DNA of 64,000 nucleotides from CALINF01 sp039980455 (GTDB taxonomy: Bacteria > Pseudomonadota > Gammaproteobacteria > Pseudomonadales > Halieaceae): NCBI GenBank assembly GCA_039980455.1, contig JBDXCG010000003.1, forward strand, positions 558,001 to 622,000, in the 5' to 3' direction. The notes beneath the pieces are model-generated. The model saw only the letters and a list, made by a program, of their open reading frames with translations. It searched no databases and had not been told where the DNA came from. A program made the translations under genes and the position numbers. Below, piece by piece: positions 33,923 to 42,306 of this stretch (the stretch's first letter is position 1; every line of letters begins with the position of its first letter).

Positions 33923-35164
33923 TTACGCCCAGGGTTCCGCTTTGTACAGCACACGACCGTCACGCTCAACCAGCCAGTGCATGATGGGGTTAAGATGGTA
34001 TAGCGAACTACCTGGTCCGCGCGCGGCGATTAATTGGCGACGGGTGGGCTGTACGTAACCGGTCTCATCGATTGCTCGGCTGGCAATTTCTGCGGGATTG
34101 CCGTCCCAGCGCCAGGGTAGGCCAAAACGCGTATGGGCCGTGGGTAAGACGGGCCCCTGTAGTGTGGCCTCTGCCCAGCTCTTCCCCCCATCAACACTTA
34201 TCTCAACGGCGCGAATGCGGCCGCGACCACTCCATGCAATACCTCTAATCTCATGCCAACCTCGCTCCAGCTGCTGCGGATAGGAGGGGTTGGTAATCAC
34301 AGAACGCGCATCCATGACTACGCTAAATTGGCGGGCGGTATCGTCCTTTAGGGGGTCGGTATATTTGGATGTCTCTTCGCGCGTCATAAACGGGCTGTCA
34401 GATAATTCTAACCGGCGCAGCCACTTGATATGCGTGTTGCCCTCCCAGCCAGGTAATAACAGCCTTAGAGGATAACCCTGTGCAGGCCGGAGTGGTTCAC
34501 CGTTCTGTGCATAGGCTACCATCGCATCGTCGAGCAATTTCTCGACAGGGATACTGCGTGTCATTACCGCGGCGTCCGACCCTTCAGCAAGACACCAGCT
34601 GGCACCGGGCTTCAGACCTGCCTCGTTGAGTAGGGTGCGTAAAGAGACGCCTGTCCACTCACTCTGGCTGGTCAATCCGCAGAGCATCTGCACCGTGGCT
34701 TTCTCAGTCGCGCGCGTATTGAGATTGCCAGAGCACTCTATGAAGCAGGTGCGGGTCACGGCGGGTAAGCGCTGCAGATCTGCCACGGAAAATTTCAGGG
34801 GCCGATCTACCATGCCGTGCAAGAGTAGATGGTGTTCTCGAGGATCGATCTTCGGAATCCCAGCGTGGTGTCGCTCGAAGTGCAGGTCAGCCGGAGTCAG
34901 CGTGCCATGTAGCTGTTCTAGAGGCGTTAGCGAGACAATGTTGAGCGCGGGTAGTCGCTCTAGTACCTCATGTTCCGAGCGCAGACCATTCGCGCTTGGG
35001 CCATTTCCCTGGATCTTCGTGGGGTCTTGAGGAGCAGCATGAGTGTTGGTAGTTGCTTGAGCAAGGGAGCTGCCCATTAAAGAGCCGCTCGCCACTGTAA
35101 TGCCAGCGAGAAACTCCCGCCGTGAACCTGTGCGTATTGTTCGGGGCTTGTTCTTTTCAGTCAT
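33923..35164 (-). CDS. soxC: SoxC-type sulfite dehydrogenase (Mo-cofactor subunit), Tat-exported
   Basis: Periplasmic molybdopterin oxidoreductase of the sulfite oxidase family, close to SoxC. Tat signal SRREFLAGITVASGSL (14-29). TPLEQLHGTLTPADLHFERHHAGIPKIDP (80-108) is the SoxC hallmark. Mo-ligating Cys is C144 in CFIECSGN. PLRLLLPGWEGNTHIKWLRRLEL and the C-terminal dimerisation domain are present. In the Sox complex SoxCD oxidises protein-bound sulfane sulfur; alone it may act as a sulfite dehydrogenase. The partner cytochrome is 24 bases upstream. soxXYZAB are absent from the window. Confidence 0.92.
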   Translation of the reverse strand: MTEKNKPRTIRTGSRREFLAGITVASGSLMGSSLAQATTNTHAAPQDPTKIQGNGPSANGLRSEHEVLERLPALNIVSLTPLEQLHGTLTPADLHFERHHAGIPKIDPREHHLLLHGMVDRPLKFSVADLQRLPAVTRTCFIECSGNLNTRATEKATVQMLCGLTSQSEWTGVSLRTLLNEAGLKPGASWCLAEGSDAAVMTRSIPVEKLLDDAMVAYAQNGEPLRPAQGYPLRLLLPGWEGNTHIKWLRRLELSDSPFMTREETSKYTDPLKDDTARQFSVVMDARSVITNPSYPQQLERGWHEIRGIAWSGRGRIRAVEISVDGGKSWAEATLQGPVLPTAHTRFGLPWRWDGNPAEIASRAIDETGYVQPTRRQLIAARGPGSSLYHLNPIMHWLVERDGRVLYKAEPWA

Positions 35165-35188
35165 ATACTTGTTTCCCCAAGCGCAACG

Positions 35189-35788
35189 TTAACGTATCTC
35201 ATTGCCGCCATGACGATCATCGGGCACGAAGCGGTCTCTGGCCGGCATCTGTATATCAGGCAGATTACTCTGATCAAGCAGGATGCCAGCTTCGATGATG
35301 TCATTTTCCTGCAATACGTAAGCGACAAGACTATAAACATCCTCGTTGCTCAGTGAGCCCGGTGCATCAAAAGGCATAGCTCGACGTATATAGTCGAACA
35401 ACGTTGTAGCGTAAGGCCAGTAGTTACCCACTGTCTTCTCCACAGTGGGATCACGACCAAAAGGAAAAATGTCCCCTGGAAGCCGGCCAACCAAAGACCC
35501 AAAAGAGCCGTCGATTCCGCCTACGCCATGACATTGCTCGCACATGTTTGCATACAGTACTTGCCCCTGAATCGCCGTTCCTTCGGCTACGGGCAGGCCT
35601 TCACCATTTGGCTTTATATCGATATCCCACGCGGTAATCTCCGCCTGCGATGCGTGTTGACCAATGCCGTAGCGAATAGGCTCGCTACCCGAGCTATAGG
35701 AGCTGGACAGTATTAGCAATAAGGTTAGCGCAATGTAATGCGTGGTGTGTCTTGAGCGAGTAGGGCGCCCGTAATCGCGCGGCGTCAA
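35189..35788 (-). CDS. soxD: SoxD-like cytochrome c
   Basis: Single-heme cytochrome c forming the electron-accepting partner of SoxC. From TTG 35788 the protein has 199 residues: signal segment YIALTLLLILSSS, heme site CEQCH (C83, C86, H87) and the family stretches FPFGRDPTVEKTVGNYWPYATTLFDYIRRAMPFD and SLVAYVLQEN. I chose TTG 35788 because it overlaps the CoA-binding gene's stop as TTGA and has AGGA about six bases upstream; ATG 35818 would overlap by 34 bases. Shorter than classical di-heme SoxD, as in single-heme variants. Confidence 0.88.
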   Translation of the reverse strand: MTPRDYGRPTRSRHTTHYIALTLLLILSSSYSSGSEPIRYGIGQHASQAEITAWDIDIKPNGEGLPVAEGTAIQGQVLYANMCEQCHGVGGIDGSFGSLVGRLPGDIFPFGRDPTVEKTVGNYWPYATTLFDYIRRAMPFDAPGSLSNEDVYSLVAYVLQENDIIEAGILLDQSNLPDIQMPARDRFVPDDRHGGNEIR

Positions 35789-36213
35789 AGTAATCCTGCC
35801 TGACGCAGGCGCGGCCATTCAATTGCCGGGCACCGATTCATCACTACGCGCACGCCGTGTTTCTCGGCGTGAGCAGCGGCGGACTCATCAATAACGTCAA
35901 GTTGGGTCCAGAGCATAGGTATATTCTTGTTGATAGTTTCCTCAACAATACTCGGCAGGAAAGAGGCGTTGCGAAATACGTCCACCATATCAATTGGCCC
36001 AGGCACTTCATTCAGTGAGCCATAGACTCGCTGGCCTAGTAATTCACTTCCGGCAAGCCCGGGATTGACGGGAAACACTGTGTAGCCATGAGACAGCAAA
36101 AACTGCATCACACTGTGGCTGGGTCTTGCGGGTTTATGGCTCGCACCTAGTAAGGCGATATTTTTGGCACTTTGGAGAACGCCGGCGATCGCTGCATCGT
36201 CTTGCAATGGCAT
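35785..36213 (-). CDS. YccU-type CoA-binding protein
   Basis: Small Rossmann-fold CoA-binding protein (PF13380 type), 142 residues. NIALLGASHKPARPSH, GYTVFPVNP and VDVFRNASFLPSIVEE are the three conserved blocks, and NRCPAIEW ends the domain. It resembles the nucleotide-binding part of succinyl-CoA synthetase alpha. Biochemical role is unknown. It sits six bases after an enoyl-CoA hydratase and overlaps soxD, so the run ECH, CoA-binding, soxD, soxC is probably one transcript. Confidence 0.9.
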   Translation of the reverse strand: MPLQDDAAIAGVLQSAKNIALLGASHKPARPSHSVMQFLLSHGYTVFPVNPGLAGSELLGQRVYGSLNEVPGPIDMVDVFRNASFLPSIVEETINKNIPMLWTQLDVIDESAAAHAEKHGVRVVMNRCPAIEWPRLRQAGLL

Positions 36214-36219
36214 GGCGTA

Positions 36220-37035
36220 TCAGGCGTCGCCCCATTGTGGCGTGCGCTTTTCAAAGAACGCCGCCTTGCCTTCTTCTGCATCGGGGGAGGTCATCGCGCG
36301 TATCATCGCGTCATTGGCATAGGCAAACGCGTCCTCAATAGGCAGTTCAACCTGTCTGTAAAAGTCTGCTTTGCCATTGCGTATACCTTGGGCAGATTTT
36401 GAGGCAATGCGTTCTGCTAACTCGGTTGTGCGTTGCAGTAATGTATCGGCGGGCACGGCTTCGTTGATCAGCCCAAACCGTACGGCATCTTCGGCTGGGA
36501 TTGCATCGCCTGTAAGCGCTAATGCCATCGCATGCTTGCGGTGAACATTACGACCGATTCCGACGAGAGGAGTCGTACAGAACCCGCCCATGTTGACGCC
36601 GGGAGTGCAGAAGGTTGCGGTATCGGCGGCGATAGCCAAATCACAGGCTGATACCAACTGACAACCCGCGGCTGTAGCGGTGCCTTGTACGCAGGCAATA
36701 ATGGCCTTTGGGCTATTGACGATGCTGAGCATCATTGCCGCGCAACTCTCGAGTATGGCGCGGATCCGAGCTTCCAATACGTCGAGGTCTTCTCCTGGCT
36801 GGCGACTCATTTGCCGCAGATCGTGCCCAGCAGAAAACACAGGTCCTGAACCCTTGAGAACGATCGCGCGTACAGTGGGATCTTCACCCGCTCTGGCAAG
36901 GGCGTCTGTCAGTATTGCAAGCATGTCGCTGGAGAGGGGGTTACGCTGTTTTGGTCGGTTAAGCGTTATCCAGCGAACGTGATTGCTGGTGCTCTCGATA
37001 ATGTAGGGGCAGCTATCTTCAGCGGGTACTGTCAT
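36220..37035 (-). CDS. Enoyl-CoA hydratase (ECHDC3-like)
   Basis: Crotonase-family protein of 271 residues. LKGSGPVFSAGHDLRQM and IACVQGTATAAGCQLVSACDLAIAA form the CoA oxyanion hole, and NMGGFCTTPLVGIGRNVHRKHAMAL resembles the ECHDC3 group. The usual catalytic Glu positions are not obvious, as in ECHDC3, so hydratase activity is uncertain. C-terminal FFEKRTPQWGDA matches crotonases. Likely first gene of the operon that continues to soxC. Confidence 0.9.
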   Translation of the reverse strand: MTVPAEDSCPYIIESTSNHVRWITLNRPKQRNPLSSDMLAILTDALARAGEDPTVRAIVLKGSGPVFSAGHDLRQMSRQPGEDLDVLEARIRAILESCAAMMLSIVNSPKAIIACVQGTATAAGCQLVSACDLAIAADTATFCTPGVNMGGFCTTPLVGIGRNVHRKHAMALALTGDAIPAEDAVRFGLINEAVPADTLLQRTTELAERIASKSAQGIRNGKADFYRQVELPIEDAFAYANDAMIRAMTSPDAEEGKAAFFEKRTPQWGDA

Positions 37036-37126
37036 GTGGACGGACCTTGTTGCACAAAAATTGTTACCCGAAAATAGCGGAGATGATCGCTATTGGCAAA
37101 CTGGTCTAGTTGCTACACTCTCACCA

Positions 37127-37148
37127 AGCGAGCACCCAGCGAGCACCC
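37127..37148. repeat. Two tandem 11-bp copies upstream of the transglutaminase genes
   Basis: AGCGAGCACCC occurs twice back to back at 37127-37137 and 37138-37148, within the divergent gap between the enoyl-CoA hydratase and the transglutaminase pair. It could be a recent slippage duplication or a pair of protein-binding half sites. Confidence 0.5.
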
Positions 37149-37191
37149 ATAGGAAAACAGCGTGGGTCCATTCAATAACGGAACAGCAATC

Positions 37192-38001
37192 ATGTGGCTT
37201 CGCACCCAGTTTACACTCGCGTTCGATATCATTGAGCCCACTCCCTTTCTGTTGATGCTGCGGCCCCGCAGTGGCGCGCAGCAGTGGGTTGCAACAGAAG
37301 ACTACCGCATCGAACCCAGTGTGCCGGTTTTTGAGTTTACTGATCTCTATGGCAACCTCTGCCAGCGTCTGGTCGCACAGCCGGGGGAATTCGGTATTGT
37401 GACGTCTGCCGAGGTAATGACGGCAGACGCCTTGGATACCGGCGCCGGCGCACCTTTTGTTCCCGTGCAGGACCTGCCCGATGATGTGTTGAACTTTTTA
37501 CTGCCGAGCCGGTATTGCGAAACAGAGCGCTTCTCGCAGATGACTGCAGAGATTTGTGCCGATGCGACACCGGGATACGATCAGGTGGCCGCCATTGTGG
37601 CCTGGGTTGCCCAGAACATTGTGTACGACTATGAAGGTGGGCACCTGCTGGTGTCGGCGGTGGAGGTGAACGAACGGGGCTCTGGCGTCTGCAGAGATTA
37701 TGCTCATCTGGCTATCGCGATGTGCCGAAGTTTGTGTATACCGGCACGACTGGTGGTTGGCTATCTGCATGAGCTTGAGCCGATGGATCTGCATGCGTGG
37801 TTCGAAGCCTATGTGGGCGGCAGATGGTATGCGTTTGATGTGATGCGCCCGCTGGGAACGGGTGGTTACGTGGCCACAGGGTACGGGCGTGACGCAGCAG
37901 ACGTTGCGGTCTTTACTCAGTTTGGCCCACCCCTGATACCCAGGCATCTGTCTGTGGAGGTAAAACGCATCACGCGAGAAGCCGCTGGAGATGCGATCTG
38001 A
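37192..38001 (+). CDS. Transglutaminase-like cysteine protease, first of pair
   Basis: Transglutaminase-core protein (269 residues from ATG 37192; GTG 37162 is a longer alternative). The papain-like triad is visible: C167 in GVCRDYAHLA, H201 in LHAWFEAYV and D216 in YAFDVM. The N-terminal 130 residues form a beta-rich domain typical of bacterial members. Such proteins are presumed cysteine peptidases or isopeptidases. Its stop overlaps the start of a related gene as TGATG. Confidence 0.9.
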   Translation: MWLRTQFTLAFDIIEPTPFLLMLRPRSGAQQWVATEDYRIEPSVPVFEFTDLYGNLCQRLVAQPGEFGIVTSAEVMTADALDTGAGAPFVPVQDLPDDVLNFLLPSRYCETERFSQMTAEICADATPGYDQVAAIVAWVAQNIVYDYEGGHLLVSAVEVNERGSGVCRDYAHLAIAMCRSLCIPARLVVGYLHELEPMDLHAWFEAYVGGRWYAFDVMRPLGTGGYVATGYGRDAADVAVFTQFGPPLIPRHLSVEVKRITREAAGDAI

Positions 38002-38855
38002 TGCAGCGCTTTAAGATACTTCACAGAACCTACTACAACTACACCGGCGAAATTACTCTGGGTACGCATCGCTTATTGCTGCGCCCACGTGAAGATCACG
38101 AGCTGCGTATTGAATCGTTTAATCTAACGCTTTCCCCTGATGCCAACGTGTATTGGCACCGGGATGTCGAAGACAACTCGGTGGCGATCGCGAGCTTTTC
38201 TTTACCAACCAACCAACTGTCGATAGAAGCAGAGATGGTGATTGCGCAGTTCAACAATGACCCCCTGGATTTCTTAGTATCCGATTACGCGGTGAACTAT
38301 CCTTTTGTCTATGAGCCCTACGACGAGCTGATACTCCAATCCTATCGGCTGCCCCTACAGCAAGAGGAATTGGTGCAAGTGCAGGCGTGGCTTGCAGCGA
38401 TCTGGCAGCGTGGGGAGTCGATCCAGACCTTTTCGCTACTGCAACGCATCGCTGAAACAATCTTTACTGAGATGAACTATTGCGTCCGAAATGAACCGGG
38501 AGTGCAGTCGGCCAGTGAAACGTTGGCTAAGCGGTCAGGCTCCTGTCGTGACTTTGCCTGCCTGTTTATGGAGGCGGCACGTAGTCTGGGGCTGGCAGCG
38601 CGATTTGTGAGTGGCTATCTCCATGCACCCTTAATGTCTCAGGAAATCGGCACCACGCACGCGTGGGCAGAAGTTTACCTGCCTGGTGCGGGATGGAAAG
38701 GTTGGGATCCCACCACAGGAAAAGTGGCGGGCGGAGATCATGTCGCCGTTGCTGTATCGAGATTACCTGAATCTGTTCCGCCGGTCGGTGGTTCCTTCAA
38801 GGGCGCGCAGCAGTCCACGTTGGATGTAGGCGTATGGGTAACCCCGCTGGACTAG
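38001..38855 (+). CDS. Transglutaminase-like cysteine protease, second of pair
   Basis: Second transglutaminase-core protein, 284 residues. It has the bacterial transglutaminase N-terminal domain (RTYYNYTGEITLGTHRLLLRPR, about 9-30). Catalytic triad C182 in GSCRDFACLF, H220 in THAWAEVYLP and D236 in GWDPTTG. Translationally coupled to the first (overlap of one base). In actinobacteria and some proteobacteria such pairs occur with ATP-grasp and alpha-E genes; those partners are not here. Confidence 0.92.
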   Translation: MQRFKILHRTYYNYTGEITLGTHRLLLRPREDHELRIESFNLTLSPDANVYWHRDVEDNSVAIASFSLPTNQLSIEAEMVIAQFNNDPLDFLVSDYAVNYPFVYEPYDELILQSYRLPLQQEELVQVQAWLAAIWQRGESIQTFSLLQRIAETIFTEMNYCVRNEPGVQSASETLAKRSGSCRDFACLFMEAARSLGLAARFVSGYLHAPLMSQEIGTTHAWAEVYLPGAGWKGWDPTTGKVAGGDHVAVAVSRLPESVPPVGGSFKGAQQSTLDVGVWVTPLD

Positions 38856-38890
38856 CCTAAGCAGGTTCAGCGGGATGCGCCTGATATGCG

Positions 38891-39412
38891 CTATACGCCG
38901 ATACGCAAGCTACCCAGATAATCGATCTTACTCAGAGGCACATCGCGTTGCCTGAGCAGATCGTAGGCCGTTGTGGCGTGAAACATCAAATTGGGAGTAG
39001 CAAAGCTCAGCACGAAATTTTCTGTTGTGAAGGGTATCTCGTTGCCGCCCATCTTGAAGATGACAGTGCCGCCGGCAAGTGCGTTGATGTCGTCTTCAGA
39101 CAAGGCTTCTAGTTCGGCAATCGTATCGTTGATTAAACCCTGATAACCGGCGTAATCCAGGTCGGGCAGGGCGGCTGGAGGGCGAAACTCGCCGCTCTTT
39201 ATTGCCGCAATAGCGCCTGCCGACTGATGAACCACCGCGAATAGCTGAAATGCGAAGGGCAGCATATCGTCGTGAAGCTGCGCGGCCAAAATCTCGCTGG
39301 GCTCCTGTCCGGCTTCTTGGCAATGTTTCAACCCCTTATCCAGAGTGCCTGCCACGCCACGCAGTATCTGCAGGAATGAGGCCACGCTGATGTCGTAAAG
39401 AGAACTCGCCAT
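38891..39412 (-). CDS. DUF1993 family protein
   Basis: DUF1993 (DinB-like four-helix) protein, 174 residues from ATG 39412. MASSLYDISVASFLQILRGVAGTLDKG, DDMLPFAFQLFAVVHQSAGA and NFVLSFATPNLMFHATTAYDLLR are the conserved helices. It is reminiscent of DinB metalloenzymes. Function unknown. The longer frame to 39478 is unlikely because conservation starts at 39412. Confidence 0.87.
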   Translation of the reverse strand: MASSLYDISVASFLQILRGVAGTLDKGLKHCQEAGQEPSEILAAQLHDDMLPFAFQLFAVVHQSAGAIAAIKSGEFRPPAALPDLDYAGYQGLINDTIAELEALSEDDINALAGGTVIFKMGGNEIPFTTENFVLSFATPNLMFHATTAYDLLRQRDVPLSKIDYLGSLRIGV

Positions 39413-39564
39413 GATTTTGCTCCTGATCATCGATTTTGGAAGGAAGCGAAAGTAGCGTGTTGAGTGCCTGCAGGTCAACTAACAGCAGGCCACATGAGAT
39501 AAGTTTAGCTACCGCCGTGATGCACCGATGCGCTTTCCCTCGATCGAAAAAATGCTTGCCAAGG

Positions 39565-39599
39565 TATAATGATTGCTAGATACTTGAGCAATCAAGTAT
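39565..39599 (+). promoter_or_regulatory. -10 element and MarR-type operator
   Basis: A consensus TATAAT (39565-39570) is followed by the exact palindrome ATACTTGA-GCAA-TCAAGTAT (39580-39599). It begins a few bases after the expected transcription start and 28 bases before the MarR gene. The size and symmetry fit a MarR dimer site and suggest autorepression. I see no good -35 hexamer at the right distance. Confidence 0.7.
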
Positions 39600-39627
39600 T
39601 AGTCAATTATGTAGTGAGAGGTGTGTC

Positions 39628-40053
39628 ATGTCATTCACAGCAGAAGCTCAACTGGTGTTGTCGATAGAAAAACTGGCGGGAAGTTTCGCGCGCAAATTAG
39701 AAGGCGCACTCACGCCGCACGGGATCAGTGTGACTGAATTTATCGTGCTGAACGCGCTCTACAGCAGTAAAAATAGGTCTGTGCGCAGGGTGGATCTTGC
39801 AGAGAGTGTAGGGCTGAGCGCATCCGGCGTGACGCGTATGCTCAGGCCCATGCAAAAAATTGGTTTGGTGGAGCGCGACACCAATCCGCGAGATGCGCGA
39901 GTGAGCCTGGTGTCGCTCACACAAGCGGGGCAGAGGATATTCGAAGAGGCGAGCGTTAGTGTGAATATGAAAGCGGAGTCATTGCTGTCGCCATTAACGC
40001 AGCGGCAGTACGCTGAGTACGCCAGACTGACAGATCTGTTAAGCGCGGCGTAG
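39628..40053 (+). CDS. MarR-family transcriptional regulator
   Basis: Winged helix-turn-helix regulator of 141 residues. ISVTEFIVLNALY, the recognition region VDLAESVGLSASGVTRMLRPMQKIGLVERD and the wing NPRDARVSLVSLTQAG are all typical. MarR proteins sense small lipophilic or phenolic ligands or oxidants. A palindrome at 39580-39599 lies in its own promoter. The DUF1993 gene is divergent with its start about 170 bases from the palindrome and could be a second target. Confidence 0.93.
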   Translation: MSFTAEAQLVLSIEKLAGSFARKLEGALTPHGISVTEFIVLNALYSSKNRSVRRVDLAESVGLSASGVTRMLRPMQKIGLVERDTNPRDARVSLVSLTQAGQRIFEEASVSVNMKAESLLSPLTQRQYAEYARLTDLLSAA

Positions 40054-40066
40054 CGATGCGGTTTTA

Positions 40067-41152
40067 CTATTCGGGGTGGGCGATACCGAACTCTGCGGTA
40101 ATCGCCCTGATCTCGGCGATTTCCTCGGGTGAGACGGTTCCATCGGCGCGAGCGATTTCGTATAGCGATTCGACGAAGTGTTTGGTTCGGTCTACGCCCA
40201 GGTCATCGCCGCCGCGATCGGCCATCTGACTCTGGGCCAGCCTCTGCATCATCGATAGCTCCATGATGAAGTTCACTTCGGCAGGGTCGAGCTGGGCGAC
40301 ATCACGCAGAATACGCTGCATTGCAGTGCGCTCGTCTTCTGTTACCTCGTTATCTGCAAATGCCACGCGCGCCAGCGCAAACGCAAAGGACGCCAGATAG
40401 CTGGCTGAACTCGGGTCATGCTTGCTCAACAGGTTCAACATGCGGCTGGTATCTTCAGACACTGCCTCTGTGAGTGATTTCATGTGCCCGTCTTCAAGGT
40501 GCAGAATTCGATCGGCAACATCTAGAATTCGATTGTCGTGCGTGACCAACACCACGGCTGTGCCATCTTCTTTGGCGAGTTCCTGAATGAGGTCTACTAC
40601 GTCGCGACCAGATTGCTTGTCGAGCGACGCGGTGGGTTCGTCTGCCAGCACTATGCTGGGCTTGTTGACTAACGCCCTGGCAATGCCGGCTCGCTGCTTC
40701 TGCCCACCAGAGAGCGCGCTGGGGTACTTGTTCATATGCTCGCCAAGTCCAACCCGCTCTAGTACCTCCTCAATCTGCTTGCTAGTGTTACCGCCACTAT
40801 TGTTGTTAAACCGCATAGCCATTTGCACGTTCTGGCTGATCGTCAGGCTATCCAGCAGGTTGTGCGATTGGAATATGTAGCCAATTTTCCGGCGTATCTT
40901 GATGAGTGCCCGCTCTTTGGCATTGTTCAACTCCTGCCCCAGCACTTTCACACTGCCATCTTGAGCAGAGCGAAGGGCGCCTATGAGTGTCAGCAGCGTG
41001 GTCTTTCCGGACCCGGACGGTCCTGTGAGAATGATGATTTCACCGGCGTTCACCTCGGTACCCACTCCAAACAGAATCTGCTTTTTGAGCGCGCCCTTGC
41101 CGTAAAAATACGAAACGTCGGATAAGCTGATGGGCGTTGCGTCTGTCATCAA
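40067..41152 (-). CDS. DevA-type ABC ATPase with C-terminal TerB-like domain
   Basis: ATPase of a DevBCA/MacB-like exporter. The ABC domain (1-228) has Walker A GPSGSGKT (44-51), LSGGQ (148-152), Walker B IVLADEP (167-173) and H-loop H205. About 130 further residues follow, predicted as an all-helical TerB-like domain: two related stretches, ARVAFADNEVTEDERTAM (261-278) and YEIARADGTVSPEEIAEI (331-348), have the acidic A-D-x-x-V-x-x-E-E pattern of TerB. Classical DevA/LolD proteins end after the ABC domain. ATGA overlap with the permease gene upstream. The tail may bind metal or membrane; role unknown. Confidence 0.88.
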   Translation of the reverse strand: MMTDATPISLSDVSYFYGKGALKKQILFGVGTEVNAGEIIILTGPSGSGKTTLLTLIGALRSAQDGSVKVLGQELNNAKERALIKIRRKIGYIFQSHNLLDSLTISQNVQMAMRFNNNSGGNTSKQIEEVLERVGLGEHMNKYPSALSGGQKQRAGIARALVNKPSIVLADEPTASLDKQSGRDVVDLIQELAKEDGTAVVLVTHDNRILDVADRILHLEDGHMKSLTEAVSEDTSRMLNLLSKHDPSSASYLASFAFALARVAFADNEVTEDERTAMQRILRDVAQLDPAEVNFIMELSMMQRLAQSQMADRGGDDLGVDRTKHFVESLYEIARADGTVSPEEIAEIRAITAEFGIAHPE

Positions 41153-42306
41153 AACACCTCCGCCGGATCAACAGCCCGTAGTTTGCGTAGTGCCAGAATG
41201 CCCGATGCGGCGCACATGCCGATGGTGAGCACGAAGATGAGCACAGCAGCGTTCTGATCTAGCGCCAATGGTAGACCTGTTACCGCAGAGGCCTTGTCGA
41301 ATATCAGATAAGAGATGCCTATGCCCGGCAAAAAGCCCAATACCGCCAGTACCAGAGATTGCTGTAGTACAACACCGCGAAGGTAGCCATGGGAGTAGCC
41401 CATGGCTTTGAGCGTGGCGTATTCCTTGAGATGATCCTGAACGTCGGCAAACAAAATTTGGTAAACGATGATAAACCCCACCACCAACCCCATGATCGCG
41501 CCAAACGTAAAGATGTAGCCAATGGGCGTGGTTTTGTTCCAGTACCTTACTTCCATTTCCCGAAACTCTGCAGAGGTATAGACGTACACATCGTGTGGAA
41601 TATGCTCAATGATTTGTTTCTGCACTTCGGTGGCGTCCGCCCCCGGGGAGAGGTGGATCAGGCCAAGATCGATCGCTGATTTAGACCGCTTGGGAAAGGC
41701 ACGTATAAAATTGAGATCTGAGGTGATGATGCCGCCGTCTAACCCAAAAGAAGTACCCAGCGTATACAGCCCCGAAACGGTTACGGCTCGGTCATTGATT
41801 TCTGCAGCCAGTGGTCCCCGAGTGCTAAACAACTCTGCCACTGGCCCATATTCCGGTCTGCCGCGTTGGTCGAATATCACGTGGTCTGAGAGTTTAATCA
41901 GTGCATGTTGTTGCTCATCTATGATGCGCGCGAAGCCTTTATTGGAGGGATCGAACCCCAGCACAAATATATTGCGGGCACTGGCGCGGTTAACCGGGTT
42001 GCGCCAGCTTCCCAGTCGCATGTACACAGGGGTTACGCTCTCTACATCCGCGTGGCCGAGCACTTGATACAGTCTGTTACGCGGAAACTGCTTGCTGGAC
42101 ACCAGAAAGCTTGTTTTTGGGCTCAGCATCACAAGGTCGTGATCCATCGCACTGTGATAGCGAACCGCGCTTTGAAACAGGGCTTCGCGGAACTCCATTT
42201 GTACACAGATAAGGATAACGGCAAAGGTGATACCCAATGTCGCTGCGATCAGCCGCAACGGCTGGTGCTTGAGTTGTAGCCAACCCAGTGGGAGTAGGCG
42301 AGACAT
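41149..42306 (-). CDS. DevC-type ABC exporter permease
   Basis: Permease of the DevC/MacB fold, 385 residues: one helix near the N-terminus (LIAATLGITFAVILICV), a large periplasmic domain (about 45-265), then three C-terminal helices with the FtsX-type end (IGMCAASGILALRKLRAVDPAEVF). RPGPLAAEIN-like stretches and SLGTSFGLDGGIITSD resemble cyanobacterial DevC. With DevB and DevA it should form an ATP-driven exporter reaching an outer-membrane channel. No TolC gene is adjacent. Overlaps both neighbours. Confidence 0.9.
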   Translation of the reverse strand: MSRLLPLGWLQLKHQPLRLIAATLGITFAVILICVQMEFREALFQSAVRYHSAMDHDLVMLSPKTSFLVSSKQFPRNRLYQVLGHADVESVTPVYMRLGSWRNPVNRASARNIFVLGFDPSNKGFARIIDEQQHALIKLSDHVIFDQRGRPEYGPVAELFSTRGPLAAEINDRAVTVSGLYTLGTSFGLDGGIITSDLNFIRAFPKRSKSAIDLGLIHLSPGADATEVQKQIIEHIPHDVYVYTSAEFREMEVRYWNKTTPIGYIFTFGAIMGLVVGFIIVYQILFADVQDHLKEYATLKAMGYSHGYLRGVVLQQSLVLAVLGFLPGIGISYLIFDKASAVTGLPLALDQNAAVLIFVLTIGMCAASGILALRKLRAVDPAEVF

